The notes below the pieces were generated by a model that was not told the DNA's origin, searched no databases, and was given only the letters and a program-made list of their open reading frames with translations. Below are positions 54,733 to 64,000 of a stretch of DNA of 64,000 nucleotides, piece by piece (the stretch's first letter is position 1; every line of letters starts with the position of its first letter). The position numbers and the translations under genes were made by a program. The DNA lies in assembly GCA_029582165.1 (NCBI GenBank), contig CM055890.1, positions 3,142,044 to 3,206,043 of the forward strand. The letters run 5' to 3'. The stretch comes from Portulaca oleracea (Eukaryota > Streptophyta > Magnoliopsida > Caryophyllales > Portulacaceae).

Positions 54733-57700
54733 TGTAATAACCCACCCTAAATCACAGAAATTAGGATGATTAAATTTGTTTAATTAGCTAAAATGTGATT
54801 ATTAAATTTTTTTTAAATTTTTATAGTTAACTAACGGTGACAGGTCTCGGAGGAAATGGCTAAGCGGTCAATATTACCGATCGAATTATTTTCTAGTGCT
54901 TTTAAAGTTTATCATTTTTGGACCTCATATTATTATTATTTTAGGTTCTAATGTTTATTTTTAAAATCGGTTGGATTATCGTTTCGATTTTTACGGCAAG
55001 GTGAATTTTAATAAAAATATCGATCGTTACCGCTTTTCAGAATAATTAAATTCACTTTACAAGTTGTATTTTTTACTACCATTTTATTTAAGAGAAATTT
55101 TGTACACTCTTATTAAGGGTAGTAGTATTATTATTGTTATTATTATTATTAGTATTTGTTTAGTAAGGGAGGGAGTATTATAAAAGGGGTGTGAGGGAGG
55201 CCAATGGTCATTTATTTTGGTTCAAATCAAACTCAACACTCAGCTCTCCCCTCTCCCTCCTGTTCGCCGAGCACCAGCCCCCCCTCCCCTTTGCTTCTCG
55301 CCGGTCGCCGGCGACTTTTCCGGCCAGAATTCCGGCGGCCGCTTGCTCCTCTTCCACTTCCACACTTCCTTGTTCATTTTTATCTCCTCTTTCAAGTGGT
55401 ATTCATCTCACACCCTATCTCCATTTTTTTATATAATCTGAGTTTTGATGTTTTTCAAATGTTAAATGGTTGTTTTCATCCCTTTTATTCTCCATTTACA
55501 TGAATTTTAGAGTATAGTTTTGAATGGTTAAGTTTTATGGTTAATGCAAGTGTTTTCTTGATGGAGTATTCATGCTAATGGTGTAGATGTGTATGTTGAT
55601 GAGAGAAATGGTGTATTATTGATTTGCATGAAGTGTTTGATGAAGTTTTTAGAGTTTAATTTCTGTTTTGGAAGAGTAATTAAGTTAATAATACTTTGAT
55701 TGGGTGTTTTATATGAAAGAAAGTCATGGAAATTGTGATGGAATGTAAGTGCATGTAACTTGATGATTGTGCATGTGTATTATGCAAGCTTGAATGATAA
55801 TTTTTGAGGTTGGGATTCTGGAAAATGGTAGTGTTATGAGTAGACTTCTTTTGGGTAAAGAATTAGTACAAAACTTGAATGAAAATGGAGCATGCATGTG
55901 AGCTCAAACACCCCAGTGCATTCTGCCCAAAATTCACTTTTTATAGGAGATGGTAAAATTAGTTTTTAGCCCAGATTCTTGTGTAAAAAGGTAGCCTAAG
56001 GTGTTAGCTAACACTGGGCTTTTGAATTTCGGGTTTCCGACTTATATAGCTCAAGTTAGAGCCAAAACCATAAAGGCATGCAATTATATACGATTTTGGA
56101 GGCAGTGACTTGTTGCACATTTTTCGTCTGTGTGGAGTTTGAATTTGAAAAAGTGTTCAACGTAAGAGTTTTAGGAGACCTTGCAAGCTTTCCGAAATGG
56201 TATGGTATGCGTCAACCCAACGTCGGGAGTGTGAGTTATAGAGCCCGGAAGAAGGGCTGCGAATCTGGAGATTCTGGGTATAATATATTGTTTTAAGTTT
56301 GAACCAAAAGTGTTATAGTGACCTTGTGAGTTGTTTTTGGGTGTTTAAATGTGACATTATGGTTGTTAAGATGGAATTGATGATTGAGGACCATAGGAAT
56401 TGGCTTTAAGAGACCTCGATGTCTTTTATGTAATTTGATTTTATCGTATTTTATTACCGAAGTCTCGCGTTTTTAAAGGAAATAAAATTCGTATCACTCT
56501 CAAATTTTTTTTAAAGCCTCTTTGATAGAATAAGAGTACATATTCTACAAGTATTTTTTTTCCTGTCCATAAAGCTTCTATGAGTTTAGAGCAAGTGCAC
56601 AAAATTTTATCGATTCCGTTTAAACGCCAAAACCGCACAAAGAAAATATTTCGGTTTTCGTTGTTTCTGTCCAGAGCCTTTTCCAAGCTCTTCCCATCAT
56701 TTTTAGCATCTGACCCAGTTGACAAACTTATAGATTTTATTTTTCCCTTTCCCAAAAGTGCTCGTTCATTAAATTCTGAGTTTCCTAGCCCCGATTATAG
56801 CCAAAATACTCTTACCTCAAAAACCTAAAATTTCTTTTACATGTGTATTTCAAATCCTTTCTATGGGACGTTACGGCCCTTTTTGTTCATAGCCCTTGCA
56901 CTAATTAGTAACCTTTATCTTCTTAGCTCAAAGTTTCACACCGCCCCGCGCCATTCCCCGAGCCAGATCGTCACCAAGTTCACAGTATTTTAAAGGTACG
57001 CAAATTGTCCAACTCTTATGCTTACAGTCAAGTACAGTTTTATTGCATAGATACATTCTAATGATTTTATTGTTTTATAAGTGGTCCCGAGACGTAGTTC
57101 TACAGTAGCTAGAGTGAATCCTAACATTATTTTACAAGCTCCTATTGGAGTAAGCTTGACCTGGCGATGTCATCGCCTATGATCCCAATCCAAACTCCCG
57201 GTCGGTTTGGGCATGCGCGTGTGTGAGGTGCTTCGGCATCGATCGTAAGGGATACCACGTCTTATTATCGTTATATTTTCAAAGTAAAGCACGACATATG
57301 CATAGAATTCTTAAAGTTTAAAGACTTCATTGGTTTAGCACGAGTTATTTTGCCCCTTCCTCGTTTTCGAAATGTTTTAAAGGCCGACATGAAAAACCGT
57401 TTCGAAACGGTTTTACATGTTGGAGGTTTGTGTACTGAGTGTTTCCCCCACTCACTTTTGCGTTGTTTTACTGTTTTGTTTTAGGTGGTCCGAGCTCCAC
57501 AGAAAAGGGAAAGGACGCTCAGAAGTAGTTTACTCTCTAAAGTGAAAGGTAGACTTTTGCGTCGTACAGGGCTACTTATAAAGCAAGTGATAGTGGTGTA
57601 TGGAGATATATAAGGATCTATAAGCGTGTGGGTCTATGTGTGTTTATGTACTGTTAAAGTTAAGCAATTGTGGCTTTTGTAAACTCCTTTATGTATGGGG

Positions 57701-57881
57701 ACGTGTCGGTGAATGTGGTTCAGTTGTGGTTCTGGTTGTCTTTGTTGGTGTGCTTGGTTGGTTGGTTTTGCCTTGTCCTTAGTGGGACGGCGGTAGCGCC
57801 TCGGGCCATTATCCACTGCGCTAATCATGTGATTACTGTAATGTTTGGGTAATTGTGTGATTAAGGTTTTGGGGCGTTATA
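54733..57881 (+). repeat. Tekay 5' LTR (3149 bp)
   Basis: TGTAATAACCC...GGGGCGTTATA, with the last TACA changed to TATA. TATA box TATAAAAG at 55179-55186. CGCCGG-TCG-CCGGCG palindrome at 55299-55313. A nested palindrome is at 57158-57177, where the sister LTR has a different one. Confidence 0.88.
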
Positions 57882-57885
57882 GTTG

Positions 57886-57897
57886 TGGTATCAGAGC
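57886..57897 (+). other. Primer-binding site, initiator tRNA-Met type (TGGTATCAGAGC)
   Basis: TGGTATCAGAGC is the standard plant tRNA-iMet complement used by Tekay chromoviruses, four bases after the LTR end. Confidence 0.92.
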
Positions 57898-58616
57898 GGA
57901 GTTATAAGGAGAAAATTTGGGAATGTAGAGAACTATTAGAACATTGAAACTTAGATGTGTTTGGGTGCAGAGTATATGTGTCTTATGTGGTAAATTGGGC
58001 CTAATTAGAGGAACTGTTGCAATGGAAGCTTGAGCATGAAGCTCTCTATTGAGATTATGTGATGTAAATTGTATTTTGCAGTTGAAAAAAATAAGGATGT
58101 AAATTTGGGAATAGTCCTATTTACAGGGGAAATGCTGCCGAATTTTTCCTAGGAATTTATGGGATTCATAATGAATGATAGGAAGAGTTAAGTGAATGAT
58201 GGATGTTAAATAGGGCTATCTTTTAGACAAGGAATGAATATGTGTAGAGGTAAAAGAACACATGTTATGTGTAAATTAACGGTTGCATAAGAAATGGAAA
58301 ACAGATGGGTTAGTGAGAAATTCTTTTGTTCAATTATGGATTTTATTGAAGTAAAGTTGAAAGTATATAGAGTGTTGTTGTCTTTCTCTATGAATTAAAG
58401 AATGCTCAAAAGTAATTATGACGAAATTTGGAAGTTATGTGTCTAAAGTATAATTAAGTAAATTGGAGCCAAGCTTGAAAATAAATGGGAATGAGTGGTC
58501 CCTTCATGGAATTTTAGTGGGTGGAGTCTCGGACCATACCTTAATTGTTTCTTTTTATAGCCAGTTTCAAGGGGATAATTTATTGGAGTTTTATTTTATT
58601 GTTTTGTATACTGTAG
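57898..58616 (+). other. Leader between primer site and the extra ORF
   Basis: About 0.7 kb, AT-rich, no frame of note; the short frame at 58463-58687 overlaps the next ORF and is not supported. Confidence 0.5.
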
Positions 58617-59411
58617 ATGGATCCCACAGGCGGTTCTTTACCCAACCCTTTTTCCATGTTCATGGACCCCACGGAAAATGTGTTTGAACACCTAAAGAAG
58701 TTGCAAGAAGCCTTCGACATGTACAGTATGGTGAACCCGAACACCGAGTATAGAGATGACATCTGTAGAGCACGATGTTTACTGGCTACGTTACCCCATG
58801 AGAAACCATGGGGGGAGATCAAGGATAGGTACCAACCACTGTTGCTTAGAGGGGATCTTGACCGGCACACGTGGTGCCTTGATTACTTGGGAGCCTGGAA
58901 TCAGGTAGCTTTAGAAGCTATTATCACACAGACTGCACTTGCCCTACAAATGCACCCCACTGATTTGGCACCGTCTTTACATGAGGTACTAGCCTTGCCT
59001 ACACCCACCACAGCTTTTGTCTACCCATCCCCGGCAAAGGGAATGGAGCTCCATTTTGCGGCACCGATCACAGGACGCCTGGTCCCCATTGTACCACCTC
59101 CGCGCCAGGAGCCTGTGGCTTCGAAGTCGGATCCCGAGGAAGAGAAAGGTCCTAAATTGGACCAAGGTAAGGGTGAGTTGGGCCAAGAGCCTAAGAATGA
59201 GGGGAATGACTGTGATGATGCAACCCCCACAGGTGTCATAGTGCCTCGAGGTCCTAGAGAGGGTAAAGCGAAAGTACGAGCGGGGCCTATAATGAGGAAG
59301 ACTAAGCGCAAGAGGTGTCTTCCAGTCAGGACGTATCGACTTGCTTTGGCGGACATGATGAAGCGGGCGGAGCATGGAGACTCTGAAGAAGGATCTAACA
59401 CAGGGACATAA
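58617..59411 (+). CDS. Extra ORF upstream of gag, 264 aa, unknown function
   Basis: An intact frame from ATG 58617 (MDPTGGSLPNPFSMFMDPTEN) to TAA 59409-59411. The N-terminal half is compact and probably helical (VFEHLKKLQEAFDMYS; CLLATLPHEKPWGEIKDRYQPLL; WNQVALEAIITQTALALQMHP). After a Pro-rich hinge (about residues 120-165) comes an acidic stretch (DPEEEKGPKLDQGKGEL) and then a basic cluster (MRKTKRKRCLPVR) that could bind nucleic acid or act as a nuclear signal. No zinc knuckle, protease or Gag core is visible. It lies between the primer site and a broken gag, in the same orientation, so it is probably element-encoded. It is notable for staying open while gag has several stops. Alternatives are a captured host gene or a divergent N-terminal Gag part. 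Confidence 0.6.
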   Translation: MDPTGGSLPNPFSMFMDPTENVFEHLKKLQEAFDMYSMVNPNTEYRDDICRARCLLATLPHEKPWGEIKDRYQPLLLRGDLDRHTWCLDYLGAWNQVALEAIITQTALALQMHPTDLAPSLHEVLALPTPTTAFVYPSPAKGMELHFAAPITGRLVPIVPPPRQEPVASKSDPEEEKGPKLDQGKGELGQEPKNEGNDCDDATPTGVIVPRGPREGKAKVRAGPIMRKTKRKRCLPVRTYRLALADMMKRAEHGDSEEGSNTGT

Positions 59412-59998
59412 GAAAAGATTCTTCTAGGGGATTTTGTACAGGATAGCTAGGAGCTAACCTATTCTTTTCGGTAAGCTAGTCGACCGTAATAGTTGGGTTA
59501 ACCAAGTTGTTTTTGTTCAAGGCTGAACCTTGTATTTGGTCGAACTATGCGATTCTTTTGATCTTCCCTATATTTTGGCTTGGGAAGCAGGGTTGTATGC
59601 CCTTTTATTTCAAGTGTTGAACTCGTATATACTGAATTATTTTGTGGATGTAATTGCTGGAGTATCTCCCAATTTTTCTTTAGGGAGAACTCAAGATTGC
59701 TAGGAATGACATGATCTATTATAGGATTATGGGAATGTTGTGAGTTTTAAAATTATCATGTAACTTGGAAAGTGCAGTGGAAGAATGGGAGTTTTCCTGC
59801 TTATGTGAATACAGGGAGAAAATTTATTGTGGTTCCAAATAAACGTTATCGATTTATATAGAATATGTATTAATGTTGAAGTACTACAAACCTTAAGGGG
59901 TGTGTATTAAAGACTTTATTGTTGGACAGGAAAGTTAAAGAAAAGGTAATTACGAATCAAGTGGTCTATTAACATTGTTATTATTGTGATATTGTAGT
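59412..59998 (+). other. Spacer between the extra ORF and gag
   Basis: AT-rich, no frame recognised. It ends at the gag start (ATGTCGCAAATG at 59999). Confidence 0.5.
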
Positions 59999-60945
59999 AT
60001 GTCGCAAATGTCGGGGAATTCACCCCATGGCGAACCAGCACCAGAGACCGAAGGAAACCAGTTGGAAATTCAAGGACCCCACCCTAGTCCAGGGTTGGTA
60101 TCACTTCCCGAGACATCCTTAGGATCCGTTCCTCAAAACCCACCTGTCTACCCCGACCATTTCGAGACGTTATTACATGAATTGCTTAAGCGTATACCAA
60201 CTCCAACCACAGTACCAACGGGTAATAGGAAAGAAAATTACGCTGATCGGGTAGCAAAAAGAAACCCCTCGACCTACTCAAGAAGTTATGACCCTGTCAT
60301 TTTAGAGGATTGGGTATGAGATATGAAAAAGATTTTTGAGGTGATTGAAGTCCCCGAGGAAAAGAAAGTGACTATAGGGACATTCTACTTGAAAGGTGAT
60401 GCGGATATTTGGTGGAGGACTATCAGAGAGAAGTACATTGAAACCGGAAAGACATGGAGTGACTTTTTAAAGGAGCTTAGGGCTCAGTTCTATCCCATAT
60501 CTCTTCGGAGGTAGAAGGAAAAGGAATTCCTAGATTGGTCAATGATTAATAGGGACATCTCAGTGTTACAGTATACGTCCAAGTTCCATGAGCTGTCCCG
60601 GTTTGCACCGGAGTATGTAGCCACTGAAGGGCTAAAGATGTCTCGATACGAGGGAGGCCTAGCGCCTTACATACGCGACCAATGTCGTCGCACCATTTTG
60701 CCACGGCGGGAGATGTATGAGAGGCTGCAGTAGAGCGAGTTCGGAAGGAGCTAAGGGCATTGAATCGGGGAGGTCAACGGCACTAAAGAAAGTGGAGCAG
60801 CGTGGGGTACCTACCTCGCCTCTGTCTGAAGCAAATCAAGTCGAGACCAGCACCCCGACTCAGGGACTCACCGAACCGTCCACTAATAGGGAGCCGTGTA
60901 AGAAGTGCGGCGGGATCAATCACTCCGGCCCGGTCGGGTAACCAA
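59999..60945 (+). pseudogene. Tekay gag, broken by stops and a frameshift
   Basis: ATG at 59999 (MSQMSGNSPHGEPAPE). After a disordered head, the Gag core is recognisable across stops: VILEDWV, stop (TGA 60317-60319), MKKIFEVIEVPEEKKVTIGTFYLKGDADIWWRTIRE, WSDFLKELRAQFYP, stop (TAG 60512-60514), KEKEFLDW, VLQYTSKFHELSRFAPEY, LKMSRYEGGLAPYIRD. The frame ends at 60733; the tail, with a degenerate zinc knuckle (CKKCGGINHSGP near 60897), is in another frame. It would form the particle of the element if intact. Confidence 0.85.
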
Positions 60946-61079
60946 CAATTGTTTTTGGTGGCGGGTGACCACAAAGTGGTGAATGCGAAGAAGCCTAGAA
61001 GGCACAGGCAGACGCGACACGACCAACGCCACCAGCAAGGACCGCTCCACAGCAGGGAAGCGTAGACCAGGCCTACGTC

Positions 61080-61967
61080 ATGGGAAAGAGAGAAGCAGCT
61101 AAGTCTGGTATGGTTGTTACCGGCACTGTTTACATTTATGCTCAACCCCTTATTGCATTATTTGACTCTGGAGCAACGCACTCTTTTATCTCCTCTAAAG
61201 TTGCATTAAATTTAGACTTACAAAAGTTAACTCGCGCCGTAAACCTTTTAATTGGTTTACCGAATGGACAAACCATAGTTTGTAAGACTTGTTTCGAGAA
61301 AGTGCCCCTAGTTCTGAATGAAGAATTTTTCCCAGCTAACCTAATACAGATAGACTTAGAGGAGTTCGATAATATTTTGGGGATGGATTGGTTGATTTTG
61401 ACTCAGGCTCAAATCAAGTATGGAGAGGGGATAGTCGTTCTACAGAATGCCTTAGGGAAAGAGTGCCTTTTCGTTGGGGATCTAGAATTAAGCTCGTGCC
61501 CTATCATAACATATGTAAAGGCGCGCAAAATGTTGAATCATGGATGTACAGGTTATTTGTGTTCTCTAAAGGAGGTATCGCAGAGTCCGCCTAAGGTAGA
61601 AGAAATCTCGGTTGTACAGGAGTTTGTGGACGTCTTCCCAGAAGAAATTACGGAGCTACCCCCGAGGAGGGAGATTGACTTTGAAATTGAGCTAGTTCCC
61701 GGAACTAGGCCGATATCTAAAGCTCCGTATAGAATGGCCCCAGCAGAGCTAAAGGAACTAAAGATACAGTTGGAAGACCTTTTAAGCAAAGGGTTTATTA
61801 GACCCAGTTCCTCGCCATGGGGAGCCCCAGTGTTATTTGTGAGAAAGAAGGATGGAAGTTTAAGGTTATGCATTGACTATCGGGAATTGAACAAAGTGAC
61901 GATCAAGAACAAATATCCTTTTGTAACGCCCCGGAAATTCAATTATAGAAAGTCAAAGTCAAACTAA
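61080..61967 (+). pseudogene. Tekay protease and start of RT, truncated by an LTR insertion
   Basis: An open frame from 61080. The aspartic protease motif [11 protein letters not shown] (catalytic D-S-G-A intact) lies near residue 30 and NILGMDWL near residue 100. The linker [25 protein letters not shown] is characteristic of chromovirus pol. RT begins [44 protein letters not shown] and [19 protein letters not shown]. From 61922 the frame runs into the minus-strand LTR, and the last 15 codons (to 61967) are not RT. The protease and RT part shows no stop, so this stretch was healthy before the insertion. Confidence 0.88.
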
Positions 61968-64000
61968 CGTTAACAGACAAAACTTAGCGGAAGACTTCAA
62001 ATTCAGTTTGGGCGTCACTGCCGTATTCCCGAAGGAACACAAGGCGAGAAAGGAAAACACAACTGTCTGCTAACGGTAACTACTAACAACTCAAAACAGA
62101 ACTTTAAGACATCATAACGAAAACAAAATAAACAGATTTAAGGACTTCTAGACTCGTCGTCCTCACTTCTAATTCTCGTCCCCAGCATTTAGATCTTCAC
62201 CTGAAAACAAAACATTTCAAAAATGAGGGGGAAATCTCAATAATGTCTACCCCTAACGTTTAAAACAGTTTAAGTTCATTTCAATTCATTTTAGGGAGAG
62301 GGATCAAATCAAACGTTTTACAAACCTTTAACCTTTAACTGTTTTCCTCAACCCAACCAATCCATATTTTATTGTGCGGGCGGGATACCACATCCCTTAA
62401 AGTAACAAATATCATACCGGATCCCAGATCCTCTGCCTACCACAGGCTACGACCAGGGTCCCAGACCCTTTGCCTACCACAGGCTACGACCAGGATCCCA
62501 GACCCTTTTGCCTACCACAGGCTACGACCAGATTATCAAGCACATTTCCGCCTACCACAGGCTACGACCAGGTTATCAAGCACATTTCCGCCTACCACAG
62601 GCTACGACCAGGGTCCCAGACCCTTTGCCTACCACAGGCTACGACCAGATTATCAAGCACATTTCCGCCTACCACAGGCTACGACCAGGATCCCGCTTAA
62701 AGTTTCACTTGAATTATTAGTATCTTATGCAAAACTCAACTCACAACTCTCAAGTCAAACCAAGTTATCAAAACGAGTATCAAAACTACTTATAAAAGAC
62801 CATCATAATTTCTCAACTCATAAACCAATAATCACAAATACAACGCACAGTTATCCAAAACAGATAGTCATAATTCCACAAAAGTCCCCTTTCGGGATGC
62901 AATTATCAAAACAGATTAGAAAACATTAAAACACATTTAAAGAGCATCCCGGTGGGGATTAGGGCATAGACAATTACCTAAATAACGTCACAGTACAGCA
63001 ATAAGGAGAACACACTTGAGCTCACTATCGTCACGCACTAACTCGGGCCTAGAATAAGAATAATTATCTAATCGAAACGCGTTCTAACGAAGTTAGTATT
63101 AACTATTAACTACCTAACCCATCCCCTAGGAACACTTAGGTTCCTATCATTTACGAAATTACACTTAACACCTCCAAGAAAACACATAACAAGATCACAT
63201 ATTATTTTCACTCAACAATTATTATAAATAGAAGCAAGCAGAGGACAGATTATAACGTTCACATAAAACGGGTCACAACTCGACTTCCCGATATCCTACA
63301 GGTCTGGTTTTGGACTTTTCGGAAACCTCGGGATGTCTACTAAAACTTCTATGTTGATGGCTAAGCCCAAATCAGTCCCGAAGGACCCTAAAAACACCCG
63401 CCTTTCCCATTGGTCCAGTTCTGACAGGTTTTGGTAAAACGGTTATAACTCGGGCTATACAAATCAAACGTTTGATCCGTAAAATTCCTACGGTTCCTAC
63501 ATCTAAGGGAACCTCCAGTCCAAAGGGTTTGATCAAAAGACAACTACACTAACCGTGGCAACACGATCTTTAGACACTAACGAAACTGTCCCGATAACTG
63601 GTTCTTATTTAATTTATAATTTCAGTTCTAACTTCCACCATTCGATCCCGGGGTCCTAATTTGGGCTCAAAACAGTAACTAGGGTCTAAGGTATAAATCC
63701 CAACTTAACTTAGGGTTCAAACATCAAACTTCCCATCATCAAAACCAAAATGCAACACATGAAATCAACTTTAATAATTTAATCTAATCCTAAAACATGC
63801 ATAAAAATATCATACACTAACATGGCATACCTTATGTGCATATATTCTAATACTAACCTTATAATAGTCATGCATGAAATATTAACACTATCCTAAACAT
63901 GAATTTCTTAACCAATAAACAAGAAGAAACCTTAAGAACATGTAAATAAACTATAAAGAACATATAAACATTTAAACTTCTAATCAAGAATCCTAAACAA
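61922..64000 (-). mobile_element. Tekay-type LTR, minus strand, continuing past the window
   Basis: The plus strand starts TGTAACGCCCCGG, the complement of an LTR end (GGGGCGTTACA in the LTRs above). Internal landmarks occur in reverse order: the CCCCC-T-C-TTTT block near 62230, a tandem repeat at 62412-62692, and a TTTCCGAAAAGTCC block near 63320. The left flank CCTTT (61917-61921) would be the target duplication; its partner is out of view. No gene is seen in this span. Confidence 0.8.
62412..62692. repeat. Tandem array of GCCTACCACAGGCTACGACC with two alternating spacers
   Basis: Eight copies of a near-invariant 22-bp core (beginning GCCTACCACAGGCTACGACC) are separated by one of two spacers: GATCCCAGACCCTTT-like (A) or ATTATCAAGCACATTTCC (B). 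The order of spacers is A, A, B, B, A, B, after an initial related block. ORFs through it repeat PTTGYDQ-like peptides and are not genes. Confidence 0.92.

Larger units (their letters stand above)
54733..61921 (+). mobile_element. Tekay/Del element, 5' half, cut by another LTR
   Basis: 5' LTR 54733-57881, primer site 57886-57897, extra ORF 58617-59411, gag 59999-60945, protease and RT start 61080-61921. It then breaks exactly where a minus-strand LTR begins (61922), in RT after [14 protein letters not shown]. The rest of pol and the 3' LTR would lie beyond that insertion, outside the window. Confidence 0.85.

Noticed and set aside
58989..59401. Minus-strand ORFs over the 264-aa ORF
   Set aside because: Shadows of the plus-strand frame, with no independent support.
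62412..62692. Repeat-spacer array resembling a CRISPR
   Set aside because: Only two spacer types, which themselves repeat; it lies in a plant LTR, and there are no cas genes.

Overview
This window is repeat-dense nuclear DNA of a flowering plant, probably a eudicot, although the species cannot be named from the sequence. The evidence is the set of transposon lineages, all plant-typical: Ty3/gypsy Athila, Tat and Tekay/Del LTR retrotransposons, a DUF659/BED hAT gene, a CACTA end, Stowaway and Mutator-type MITEs and a Helitron-like end. Host introns are GT/AG, and the non-LTR DNA is AT-rich. I found no intact host gene, rRNA, functional tRNA or CRISPR array. All identities below come from reading motifs and aligning by eye.

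Layout. 1-2290: minus-strand Tekay-type LTR. 2291-2920: non-autonomous hAT element. 2921-9636: 5'-truncated Athila element on the plus strand (protease, RT, RNase H and integrase, all broken) with its 3' LTR. 9761-22476: a minus-strand hAT transposase pseudogene (BED finger, DUF659, dimerisation domain). It is split by a 3.6-kb plus-strand solo LTR (10032-13617, target duplication GTTTA), a fold-back MITE (14110-14460) and a 6.5-kb Athila-related Gag-only element on the minus strand (15849-22343, target duplication TTTCC). 23651-29380: a Tat LTR fragment, an Athila-type LTR with primer-binding site and gag, and a TIR element carrying a second MITE copy. 29506-40288: a 10.8-kb Gag-only Tat/Ogre-like element that split a GATGTTCAT-type satellite. 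A 1.35-kb solo LTR is nested in its 5' LTR, and a short plastid trnY-like fragment lies ahead of its gag. 40289-41960: the rest of the satellite, with MITE copy 3. 42248-48142: the 3' half of a Tekay chromovirus and its 3' LTR, which contains a patch copied from the 54.4-kb locus, including a host exon. 48143-53040: satellite, microsatellites, fold-back element, CACTA end, Stowaway, Helitron-like end. 53043-54602: fragments of an unidentified host gene on the minus strand. 54733-61921: 5' half of a Tekay element (LTR, tRNA-iMet primer site, an extra 264-aa ORF, gag, protease, RT start), cut by a minus-strand LTR running from 61922 to the window end.

The most unusual signal is not a gene. Four LTR families of the Athila/Tat lineages, differing in sequence, carry GC-rich interrupted palindromes (arms mostly 6-8 bp, spacer mostly 1-4 bp) just upstream of the TATA box; a fifth shows the same with a weaker TATA candidate. 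The palindrome sequence differs between families and only the dyad symmetry is shared. The Tekay LTRs show a related behaviour: two close copies differ at one spot where each has its own, different palindrome. Other notable points are the repair patch that captured a host exon, the nested hAT locus with precise target duplications, and an intact ORF of unknown function upstream of gag.
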